Shown here piece after piece: positions 1 through 6,945 of a DNA stretch of 16,739 nucleotides (position 1 is its first letter; every line of letters begins with the position of its first letter). Location of the stretch: contig JAEXUB010000001.1 in assembly GCA_023453125.1 (NCBI GenBank), forward strand, positions 1 through 16,739, given 5' to 3'. The position numbers and the translations under genes are program-made. The DNA comes from Bacteroidota bacterium. GTDB taxonomy: Bacteria > Bacteroidota > Ignavibacteria > Ignavibacteriales > Melioribacteraceae. The notes below the pieces were generated by a model, which was given only the letters and a program-made list of their open reading frames with translations, did no database searches and was not told the origin of the DNA.

Positions 1-2
1 AA

Positions 3-710
3 GTGAGACTGAATAAATACCTTGCCGAATGCGGAATTGCATCCCGGCGTAAAGCTGAAGAGTATATTACAACCGGCCGCGTTTCGGGTAACGGGTCAAT
101 TGTAATGGATCTTGCAACAAAAATTGATGAAGATAATGACGTAGTTACTCTTGACGGCGAAAAAATCAAAGCCGCCAAAAAGGTTTATTTTGTACTAAAT
201 AAACCAAAAGGGGTTGTTACTACAACCGATGATGAAAAGGGAAGAACTACTGTAATTGAACTTGTTAAAACAAATGTAAGAATATTTCCTGTAGGGCGTC
301 TGGATCTAAATACAACGGGCATATTACTGCTTACAAACGATGGCGATTTTGCCGATTTCCTTCTACATCCCAAGAATAAAATTCCGAGAGAATATCTTGC
401 GGTTATTGACCGGCCGTTAAGCGAGGAAGACCGTTTCAGGCTTTTAAATGGAGTTAGAGTTGAAGGAAAGCAGGGAAGGTTTACAGCCATTAAGTATCCT
501 TCGAAAGGAAATTTCTCAAAAGTACTTGTCACTTCCGAAGAGGGGAGAAATCATTTTGTAAAAAACATGTTCGCTTGTCTAGGCTACAATGTAAAATCGC
601 TTCACCGTAAAAATTACGCCGGCATTACCGCAGACAATATGTCCCCCGCAGGCTATAGAAGCTTAACTAAAGAAGAGATTGCCCGTGTTTATAAAAAGTA
701 TAAAAAATAG
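3..710 (+). CDS. rluB: RluB/RsuA-family 23S rRNA pseudouridine synthase
   Basis: Isomerises a specific uridine in rRNA to pseudouridine; the RluB branch acts on the large-subunit rRNA. An N-terminal S4 RNA-binding domain (about residues 1-48) opens with the family hallmark MRLNKYLAECGIASRRKAEE. The catalytic domain carries the GRLD motif with the nucleophilic Asp at residue 101, followed by TGILLLTNDGD, and the late family motif EGRNHFVKNMF at 180-190. At 235 aa it has the usual length without the long tail of some RluB proteins. The GTG start at position 3 is chosen because it places the S4 domain exactly at the N terminus, as in relatives; upstream sequence is missing, so the ribosome site cannot be seen. 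The 3' end overlaps the next gene. RluB versus RluE/RluF specificity cannot be settled from sequence alone. Confidence 0.9.
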   Translation: MRLNKYLAECGIASRRKAEEYITTGRVSGNGSIVMDLATKIDEDNDVVTLDGEKIKAAKKVYFVLNKPKGVVTTTDDEKGRTTVIELVKTNVRIFPVGRLDLNTTGILLLTNDGDFADFLLHPKNKIPREYLAVIDRPLSEEDRFRLLNGVRVEGKQGRFTAIKYPSKGNFSKVLVTSEEGRNHFVKNMFACLGYNVKSLHRKNYAGITADNMSPAGYRSLTKEEIARVYKKYKK

Positions 711-2193
711 TTTTGTAATACTTTTTATACTTGCTGCGGTCATAAGCGGCCAGCAGAAGGATTCCTTAAAAGGAAAGAACGGCTCTCTTACAGATGCTGC
801 CCAGGCATTAAGAGATCAGCTTGAGGAAACTTTTAACGACCCGAATTTCAGCAACGCCAATTGGGGAGTCTTAATAAAATCTCTCCGCAGCGGAGAAATT
901 CTCTACCGCAAAAACGCTGATAAACTCTTTATTCCCGCTTCAACGCAGAAATTATTTACTACAGCTGCGGCTTTGATTCTGCTGGGGGATAAATTCCGGT
1001 ATGATACGCAGCTGCTATTAAATGGTGAAATAAGAAACGGCAAGATAACCGGAGATCTGGTATTAAGGGGTTTCGGCGATCCTACCATTTCTTCTAAATT
1101 CCTCGAAGCTAATCCTCTTGCCCTCTTTGAAAAGTGGGCAGATTCTCTTAAGGCAAGGGGCGTTAATGAAATACTCGGTGATATTATTGGAGATGATTCG
1201 GCCTTTGATAATGAGAGGCTTGGCAAAGGATGGCTGGTTGAAAGCGAACCTTTCTGGTATTCGGCAGAAAACGGGGCGCTAAGCTTTAATGATAACTGCA
1301 TTCATATAACAGTAAAACCGGGGCAGATTGGAGAAAAAGCCGATGTAACATTTATCCCCAATACAGAATATGTAAGGATTGAAAACAACATTATTACGGT
1401 GCCTCAGAATATCGAAGAAAAAATTATCTTCACAAGAAAGCACGGAACAAACGAGATTATACTCTCGGGTAAAATTAGAAAGAATTCAAAGCCGGTCAGC
1501 GAGTATATATCAATAACCGACCCTTCTAAATATTTCCTGACCTTATTTTCTGAGGTGCTCGAAAGGAAAGGTTTTAGACTTAGAGGAGAAATGCTAAGCA
1601 TTAAAGAACTGGAAGCTAAGCCTGAAGAAGAAGATCTTATACCCCTGTATTCTTTCAAGTCGATACCTCTGCGGGACATAGTGAAGGAAACGAATAAAAA
1701 CAGCAATAATTTTTTTGCCGAACAGCTTATAAAAACAATTGGATTCAAATCCTACGGATTGGGATCGGTGGATAACGGACTAAAAGCCTGCAGGGACTTG
1801 TTTAACGATATGGGGGTTAATCTTGATAATATGAATATGGTGGACGGTTCAGGATTATCAAGACTGAATCTGGTTACGCCCCGTCATATTGTTAACTTAT
1901 TGAGCTATATGTATAAGAGCGAAATGTATGAATCATTTTACAATTCGCTTCCAATAGCTGGACTTGACGGCTCGCTTGCATCCCGGATGCGCAGAACGGG
2001 AGCAGAAAACAATGTTAGGGCTAAACCCGGTTATAATAACGGTGTATCTTCACTTGCGGGTTATTTAAGGACTTTTGACGGCGAGCCGGTAGTATTTTGC
2101 ATGATGGTAAATAACTATATTGTGCCGGCTCCGCTTGCCACTTACATCCAGGATTTGGTGTGTATAAGGCTTGCAAATTTTTCAAGAAATTAA
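679..2193 (+). CDS. dacB: D-alanyl-D-alanine carboxypeptidase/endopeptidase, PBP4 (peptidase S13) type
   Basis: A periplasmic penicillin-binding protein of the low-molecular-weight class C type, expected to trim or cleave peptidoglycan stem peptides. A hydrophobic signal segment (about residues 11-23, then GQQ) follows a lysine-containing N terminus. The SxxK active-site motif is S88-T-Q-K91 and the SxN motif is S342-N-N344. The long insert between them (about 110-330) is typical of S13 enzymes. The third motif, normally KTG, reads K449-P-G451, followed by the usual GVSSLAGY-like segment; this Thr-to-Pro change is unusual and could affect activity. The start is TTG 679 or in-frame GTG 685, both inside the end of rluB, with a purine-rich stretch at 670-678; GTG 685 has the better spacing. 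Family assignment is firm; catalytic competence is not. Confidence 0.88.
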   Translation: MPVFIKSIKNSFVILFILAAVISGQQKDSLKGKNGSLTDAAQALRDQLEETFNDPNFSNANWGVLIKSLRSGEILYRKNADKLFIPASTQKLFTTAAALILLGDKFRYDTQLLLNGEIRNGKITGDLVLRGFGDPTISSKFLEANPLALFEKWADSLKARGVNEILGDIIGDDSAFDNERLGKGWLVESEPFWYSAENGALSFNDNCIHITVKPGQIGEKADVTFIPNTEYVRIENNIITVPQNIEEKIIFTRKHGTNEIILSGKIRKNSKPVSEYISITDPSKYFLTLFSEVLERKGFRLRGEMLSIKELEAKPEEEDLIPLYSFKSIPLRDIVKETNKNSNNFFAEQLIKTIGFKSYGLGSVDNGLKACRDLFNDMGVNLDNMNMVDGSGLSRLNLVTPRHIVNLLSYMYKSEMYESFYNSLPIAGLDGSLASRMRRTGAENNVRAKPGYNNGVSSLAGYLRTFDGEPVVFCMMVNNYIVPAPLATYIQDLVCIRLANFSRN

Positions 2194-2210
2194 TTTAGGA
2201 GGATAAATTG
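2194..2210 (+). promoter_or_regulatory. Strong Shine-Dalgarno fixing the TTG start of lysS
   Basis: TTTAGGAGG (2194-2202) lies 5 bases before TTG 2208. The next in-frame ATG (codon 10) has no comparable site, so this decides the start. Confidence 0.8.
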
Positions 2211-3725
2211 GAAAACAATCTGAACATTCAGGATATGAATAGTTTAATTGAAAGACGCTTGGAAGAATTAAGCGAATTGAGAAAAAAAGATATTAATCCC
2301 TATACTTATTCATATGATGTGGATAATTATTCGGTTGATATAAAGAATAGTTATGATACTCTTGAAGGCAAAGATGTAAGCATAGCAGGAAGAATTATGG
2401 CCCTAAGAAGAATGGGGAAAGCATCCTTCTGTACTATTATGGACCAGAAAGGGAGGATTCAGATTTATCTCCGCGGCGATGATATTGGTGCATCCTACGA
2501 TGCGTTTAAGTTAATGGATATTGGCGATATAATTGGCGTTTCAGGATTTGTATTTAAGACAAAGACAGGCGAAATATCAGTTCACGCAAAGTCTCTTACC
2601 CTGCTTTCAAAATCAATTAGACCTATTCCCATTACCAAGGAAACTGTCGATGAAAACGGCAATAAAGTGGTGCACGACCAGTTTGCAGATAAGGAACTTC
2701 GATACCGTCAGCGTTATGTGGACTTAATTGTTAATCCAGAAGTAAAAGACACATTTATTCAGCGTTCAAAAATTGTATCCGAGATTAGAAGATATCTTGA
2801 TGCTTTAGGGTTGATTGAAGTAGAGACTCCTATTCTTCAGCCGCTTTACGGTGGAGCTTCGGCCCGTCCTTTTATCACTCATCATAATGCTCTTGATATT
2901 GATTTGTATTTAAGAATCGCAGACGAGTTATACCTCAAAAGATTAATCGTTGGGGGCTTCGACGGCGTTTATGAAATATCCAAAGACTTCAGGAATGAAG
3001 GAATGGACAGGACTCATAATCCGGAATTTACAATGATGGAAATGTATGTGGCATATAAAGACTATCTCTGGATGATGGAAACCGTTGAAAACATGGTTGC
3101 CCATGTCTGCCAGAAGGTATACGGCACACTTAAATTTGAAATAGAAGGTACCGAAGTAGACTTTACTCCTCCTTGGAACAGAATGAGCATGGTTGACGAA
3201 CTGCTTAAAGTAACCGGTCTTGATGTTATGAAAGCAGATAAAAATGAAATAGGCGCAGTACTTCGCAAATTCGGTGTTGAACCGGAGAAAAATACCTCTA
3301 AATCAGCCCTTATTGATGAATTATTCGAAGCATCCATACAGGGAAAAATTATTCAGCCTACATTTGTAATCGATTATCCGGTTGAGCTTTCTCCACTTGC
3401 AAAGAAACACCGTTCAAAAGAAGGATTGGTTGAAAGATTCGAAGGTTTTGTATTGGGACGCGAAATCTGTAATGCATTCAGCGAACTGAATGATCCGCTT
3501 GACCAGAGACAGAGATTTGAAGAACAGGTTAAAATGAGGGAAGAAGGGGACGAAGAAGCACATCAGGTTGATGAAGACTTCCTGCGAGCACTCGAGTATG
3601 GAATGCCCCCGACGGCAGGATTGGGTGTAGGTATTGACAGACTTGTTATGCTCTTAACAAGCCAGCCTTCAATAAGGGATGTTATTCTCTTTCCTCAGAT
3701 GAAGCCGGAAAAGAAATCGGAATAG
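2208..3725 (+). CDS. lysS: Lysyl-tRNA synthetase, class II
   Basis: Charges tRNA-Lys with lysine in the cytoplasm. An N-terminal OB-fold anticodon-binding domain spans about residues 57-135, with the segment GKASFCTIMDQKGRIQIY. The class II catalytic core follows. Motif 2 is FRNEGMDRTHNPEFTMMEMY (261-280) and motif 3 is GLGVGIDRLVMLL (471-483), ending in the LysRS tail RDVILFPQMKP. At 505 aa it is full length. The TTG start is supported by an AGGAGG site 5 bases upstream. It lies 14 bp after dacB and 6 bp before the glycosyltransferase gene, so co-transcription is likely. No T-box or other leader element is visible in the 14-bp gap. Confidence 0.97.
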   Translation: MENNLNIQDMNSLIERRLEELSELRKKDINPYTYSYDVDNYSVDIKNSYDTLEGKDVSIAGRIMALRRMGKASFCTIMDQKGRIQIYLRGDDIGASYDAFKLMDIGDIIGVSGFVFKTKTGEISVHAKSLTLLSKSIRPIPITKETVDENGNKVVHDQFADKELRYRQRYVDLIVNPEVKDTFIQRSKIVSEIRRYLDALGLIEVETPILQPLYGGASARPFITHHNALDIDLYLRIADELYLKRLIVGGFDGVYEISKDFRNEGMDRTHNPEFTMMEMYVAYKDYLWMMETVENMVAHVCQKVYGTLKFEIEGTEVDFTPPWNRMSMVDELLKVTGLDVMKADKNEIGAVLRKFGVEPEKNTSKSALIDELFEASIQGKIIQPTFVIDYPVELSPLAKKHRSKEGLVERFEGFVLGREICNAFSELNDPLDQRQRFEEQVKMREEGDEEAHQVDEDFLRALEYGMPPTAGLGVGIDRLVMLLTSQPSIRDVILFPQMKPEKKSE

Positions 3726-3731
3726 CCTGAA

Positions 3732-4460
3732 GTGAAATTCAGCTTAATTATAACTGCGCTTAATGAGGAAAAACTTATTGAACGCCTTTTAAGCCAAATT
3801 TCTCAAAATGACCTGAAAAGTAAATATAATTACGAAATTATTGTTTCAGACGGAGGAAGCGGGGACAAGACAGTCCCCATTTCTCTTTTTTATGCTGATA
3901 AGATTATTGTTCACACTTCAAAGAGCCGGCAGAATATATCAATCGGAAAAAATGCAGGTGCCGGACATTCATCGGGAGATATATTGCTCTTTTTAGCAGC
4001 AGATATAATTTTCAAGGATTTTCCGGCCTTTATGGATACAGCAGTAAAAGTCTTTAAGGATTGTAAAAATGCAGCTTTTACATGCGATGTAAAAATCGCT
4101 CCCGGCGAGGAGATAATATCTGATAAAATATTCCTCGGCTTTTATAACCGCTATTTTAAATTTCTTAACCGGATTGGAATCGGAATGGGAAGAGGAGAAT
4201 GCCACGCCGTTCGTAAAAGCGTCTACTTCAGTTTGAACGGGTGCAATACTAATTTTGCTGCGGGAGAAGACTTTGACCTTTTTATGCGTATAAGGAAAAT
4301 AGGAAATGTATTCCACTCAACCGAAACAGTTGTTTATGAATCCCCGAGAAGATACAGGCATAAAGGACATTTCTCGGTTTTTTTCTCCTGGCTGCTAAAT
4401 AGTATCTGGGTTATATTTGCTCGCCGTTCCCGCAGGGATGTCTGGAAAGAAGTTCGTTAA
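3732..4460 (+). CDS. Glycosyltransferase family 2 (GT-A fold)
   Basis: Likely transfers a sugar from a nucleotide-sugar donor, at or near the inner face of the membrane; acceptor unknown. The N terminus has the GT2 signature FSLIITALNEEKLIERLL (3-20), then IIVSDGGSGDKT (36-47) for nucleotide binding. The segment corresponding to DxD reads FLAAD (87-91), keeping only the final Asp. An ED-containing acceptor motif, GEDFDLFMRI, is at 178-187. Near the C terminus a hydrophobic stretch (about 213-229) could be a membrane anchor, followed by a basic RRSRRD cluster. The GTG start is 6 bp after lysS with only weak ribosome-site complementarity (CCTGA upstream). A hairpin with a T-rich tail follows, so this is probably the last gene of its transcript. 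Confidence 0.82.
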   Translation: MKFSLIITALNEEKLIERLLSQISQNDLKSKYNYEIIVSDGGSGDKTVPISLFYADKIIVHTSKSRQNISIGKNAGAGHSSGDILLFLAADIIFKDFPAFMDTAVKVFKDCKNAAFTCDVKIAPGEEIISDKIFLGFYNRYFKFLNRIGIGMGRGECHAVRKSVYFSLNGCNTNFAAGEDFDLFMRIRKIGNVFHSTETVVYESPRRYRHKGHFSVFFSWLLNSIWVIFARRSRRDVWKEVR

Positions 4461-4507
4461 AAATGTTATAAAAAACACAAACTGAAAATCATTCTTTTTA
4501 AGCCAAA

Positions 4508-4545
4508 TTGGCCTAAATCACTTATGCCAAAATAGTTTTATTTTT
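4508..4545 (+). terminator. Possible rho-independent terminator after the glycosyltransferase gene
   Basis: TTGGC (4508-4512) pairs with GCCAA (4526-4530); inside, TAA (4514-4516) pairs with TTA (4522-4524) around a 5-nt loop, with one mismatch between the two helices. A T-rich tail, GTTTTATTTTT, follows at 4535-4545. The stem is short, so termination may be partial. Another GCCAA at 4502-4506 forms an alternative dyad with TTGGC, which could instead be an operator. Confidence 0.4.
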
Positions 4546-4548
4546 CGC

Positions 4549-4577
4549 TTGAATTACAAATACATAATAATTATAAT
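4549..4577 (+). promoter_or_regulatory. Sigma70-type promoter for the gamma-carbonic anhydrase to hprK gene run
   Basis: TTGAAT (4549-4554, 4 of 6 consensus) and TATAAT (4572-4577, 6 of 6) are separated by exactly 17 bp. They lie in the only sizeable gap of the first 11 kb, about 30 bp before the next start. A transcript would begin near 4584, leaving a leader of about 25 nt. Confidence 0.65.
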
Positions 4578-4607
4578 GCATTCACAAGAAAAATAATAGA
4601 TAATAAA

Positions 4608-5165
4608 TTGCAAAACGACAATAAAGAATTGAAATTGTTCCCTTATTTGGAGTTTTTCCCGAAAATTCATGAGTCTGTTTTTCTTGCCCCGGGGGTAAAA
4701 ATAATCGGCAATGTTCAAATAGGTGAAAACTCTGGCATCTGGTATAACAGCGTGGTTAGGGGAGATGTACATTATATTAAAATCGGTTCTTATTCTAATG
4801 TACAGGACTGTTCAATGCTTCACGTTACAAACGGCAGATATCCTCTTGAGATCGGGAATAAAGTTACAATCGGGCACGCGGTTAAACTGCACGGATGCAC
4901 TCTTATGGATTCTACCTTTATCGGAATAGGTGCAATAGTCCTTGACGGAGCAGTTATTGAAGAAAAAGGAATGGTTGCTGCCGGTGCAGTGGTTAAGCCT
5001 GGATTTGTTGTCCCTTCGGGCAAACTGGTTGCCGGGGTTCCTGCAAAAATTGTTAGGGATTTAACTCCGGAAGAGATTGAGAATATTGACGCATCTGCGA
5101 TGCGCTATTACAAATACACCCAAATAACTAAAGAATCTTTAATTAAAAACGGTTATCAGTTATGA
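4608..5165 (+). CDS. Gamma-class carbonic anhydrase-like hexapeptide-repeat protein
   Basis: A left-handed beta-helix protein expected to interconvert CO2 and bicarbonate using a metal held by three histidines. Metal ligands matching the Cam/CamH pattern are H72, H90 and H95, in LHVTNG and IGHAVKLHGC. The supporting Arg51-Gly-Asp53 and Gln66 are also present. Hexapeptide repeats run from about residue 30 to 150 and a C-terminal helix follows. At 185 aa it matches the CamH/YrdA-like subgroup, which lacks the acidic loop; some members show no measurable CO2 hydration. The start is uncertain: TTG 4608 keeps the longest frame, but TTG 4629 and TTG 4635 are in frame and none has a strong ribosome site. 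Its stop overlaps the next start by 4 bp (ATGA). Confidence 0.88.
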   Translation: MQNDNKELKLFPYLEFFPKIHESVFLAPGVKIIGNVQIGENSGIWYNSVVRGDVHYIKIGSYSNVQDCSMLHVTNGRYPLEIGNKVTIGHAVKLHGCTLMDSTFIGIGAIVLDGAVIEEKGMVAAGAVVKPGFVVPSGKLVAGVPAKIVRDLTPEEIENIDASAMRYYKYTQITKESLIKNGYQL

Positions 5166-6031
5166 TAATTAAGTTTTGGGGTACTCGTGGCTCAATTCCG
5201 GTGCCAGGGAAAAAGACCATAATTTACGGGGGGAATACTCCCTGTATTCAGGTTATTTCGGCCAAAGGGGAACAGGTTATACTCGATGCAGGTTCCGGAA
5301 TAAGGGCTCTCGGGAATAAATTTCTTCATTCTGTGCCCGACAAGCCAATCAATATTTTTATTACACATTCGCATTGGGACCATATTCAGGGATTGCCTTT
5401 TTTCCTTCCCCTCTATTCGCCTGAATTCAAGATTAATATTTTTCTCAGTGCTTCTACAAAGAAAAAAGTTATTGATGTCATTCATATGCTTTGGAATCAG
5501 GAATACTTTCCTGTAAAAACGGAAATCCTAAAGGCAAAAATCAGCTATAACAAAATATCTGCCGGCCAAAAATATCAGATTAATGACCTTTTAATAGAGA
5601 CAATTGAGCCGAATCATTCAAAAGGGACACTTTCATTTAAAATTACCGAGGGAAATAAATCGGTTGTTTATATGACCGATAATGAAATAATGTATGAAAC
5701 TTTTTCATTGAATCCGAGTTTAAATGATTTAGAGGCAAGGAATAAGAAACTTATAAACTTCTGTAAGGGGGCCGATTATCTTATTCACGACAGTATGTAC
5801 ACTTTGAAAGATTTTAAATCAAAAATAGGGTGGGGACACAGCGACAATGTCGCCCTGGCTTTTTTCAGCATACTATCAAAAGTTAAAAATCTTCTTCTTT
5901 TTCATTATGAGCCGGAGTATTCCGACCTGCAGGTTAAGCAGATGATGAATCAGACAAGGAAAATTCTTACAGAATGTAATACTAAAATAAAATGCACAGC
6001 ATCAAAAGAACTAATGGAAATAAGGATATAA
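5162..6031 (+). CDS. MBL-fold metallohydrolase (RNase Z / PhnP / cyclic phosphodiesterase-like branch)
   Basis: A dinuclear metal hydrolase of the metallo-beta-lactamase fold, probably acting on a phosphodiester; substrate unknown. The opening segment FWGTRGSIPVPG with YGGNTPCIQV and ILDAGSG is typical of this branch. The metal motif is H69-S-H71-W-D73-H74. Further likely ligands are H152 (EPNHS), D173 (TDNE), H209-D210 and H226 (WGHS), with H248 (FHYEP) near the end. It is 289 aa with no signal peptide, so cytoplasmic. Its ATG lies within the stop of the carbonic anhydrase gene, indicating translational coupling. Substrate cannot be assigned; cyclic nucleotides or RNA 3' ends are possibilities known for relatives. 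Confidence 0.82.
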   Translation: MIIKFWGTRGSIPVPGKKTIIYGGNTPCIQVISAKGEQVILDAGSGIRALGNKFLHSVPDKPINIFITHSHWDHIQGLPFFLPLYSPEFKINIFLSASTKKKVIDVIHMLWNQEYFPVKTEILKAKISYNKISAGQKYQINDLLIETIEPNHSKGTLSFKITEGNKSVVYMTDNEIMYETFSLNPSLNDLEARNKKLINFCKGADYLIHDSMYTLKDFKSKIGWGHSDNVALAFFSILSKVKNLLLFHYEPEYSDLQVKQMMNQTRKILTECNTKIKCTASKELMEIRI

Positions 6032-6032
6032 T

Positions 6033-6479
6033 ATGGTAAAGAATCTAACAATATCCTGCGGCAAAGGGATAAAAATCGACAAGAAAAAAATCCACGAACT
6101 GGTTTCGGAATTAAAACCTATTTTAGAATTCAAGGTATCATCTCTGGCTATTAATTTTGTCTCGCCTGAAGAAATATTAGAAATAAATAGTCAATATTTG
6201 AAGCATTTTTTCACAACCGACATAATTACCTTTAATTATTCGGGAGAAAACTTTAATTTTGACGGCGAAATTTTCATATCTTATGAAGATGCGTATAAAA
6301 ACTCGAAAAAGTTCAAAGTTTCTTTTGATAATGAATTGTTAAGGTTGGTTATTCACGGAATTCTTCATCTTTCAGGTTTCGACGATATGAAGAAAAAAGA
6401 TAAAAGACTTATGAAAACTCTGGAAAATGCATTAGTTAAAAAATTTGGAAAACAGTTCCGGAAGCTTATTAAAAAATGA
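6033..6479 (+). CDS. ybeY: Endoribonuclease / rRNA maturation factor YbeY
   Basis: A single-strand endoribonuclease involved in 16S rRNA 3'-end maturation and ribosome quality control. The family segment TDIITFNY (62-69) and the metal motif HGILHLSGFDD (108-118) are clear. The usual motif is HGxLHLxGYDH; here the third metal ligand position is Asp118 rather than His, a variant I recall as common in Bacteroidota YbeY proteins. At 148 aa it is full length. The ATG is preceded by AAGGAT (6022-6027), 5 bases away, and comes one base after the MBL gene stop. The stop overlaps the smg start by 4 bp (ATGA). The C-terminal tail is lysine-rich, consistent with binding RNA. Confidence 0.9.
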   Translation: MVKNLTISCGKGIKIDKKKIHELVSELKPILEFKVSSLAINFVSPEEILEINSQYLKHFFTTDIITFNYSGENFNFDGEIFISYEDAYKNSKKFKVSFDNELLRLVIHGILHLSGFDDMKKKDKRLMKTLENALVKKFGKQFRKLIKK

Positions 6480-6934
6480 CACCCAAAATTGTTGAAGTCC
6501 TTACTAAAATACTAGAAACTCTGCACAAGAATAAATCTTTGGAAGAGGTTAATAAAATTCTTAACCGCAGCCACGATATAGATAAGAAAACATTAAGCAT
6601 CGCTTTCAGCATTGTTTATGATAAAGTCTTGACCAACAGGCAGAACATCAAATCCAAACTGAAAGAAAAACCGAAAAGATTCAGGATGCTGACTGAGGAA
6701 GAAAAAGAGGTCCTCGGACCTGAAAATCATAATTATTTAATTCATCTTATGAACATCGGATTATTATCGGCTAAGGATGTAGAACAGATTCTTGAACAGA
6801 TTCTGATTTTCCCCGAAACAAGAATTTCCAAGGATGAAATCAATTGGATTATTCTCTTTTCTCTCGTGGAACTCAATCCAAGTATCCTGCCCGGAAGCAG
6901 GGTATCCCTTTATTCTACCGATACAATTAATTAA
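6476..6934 (+). CDS. smg: Smg / DUF494 family protein
   Basis: A small helical protein of unknown biochemical role. Its second half matches the Smg pattern I recall: FRMLTEEEKEVLG (69-81), a middle NYLIHLMNIGLLS stretch, and the ending DEINWIILFSLVELNP, close in style to the E. coli DDLKWVVLMVLFN ending. In Proteobacteria smg sits between dprA and topA; here it again sits directly before topA, which supports the assignment independently. It is 152 aa, with no signal peptide or catalytic motif. It overlaps ybeY by 4 bp and is followed after 11 bp by topA, so it is translationally coupled and co-transcribed. A link to topoisomerase or DNA processing is only suggested by gene order. Confidence 0.75.
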   Translation: MTPKIVEVLTKILETLHKNKSLEEVNKILNRSHDIDKKTLSIAFSIVYDKVLTNRQNIKSKLKEKPKRFRMLTEEEKEVLGPENHNYLIHLMNIGLLSAKDVEQILEQILIFPETRISKDEINWIILFSLVELNPSILPGSRVSLYSTDTIN

Positions 6935-6945
6935 GGAAATTCCTG

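Noticed and set aside
4554..4772. Minus-strand 72-codon frame across the promoter gap at 4461-4607
   Set aside because: Composition is that of AT-rich spacer plus antisense carbonic anhydrase gene; no family-like sequence.
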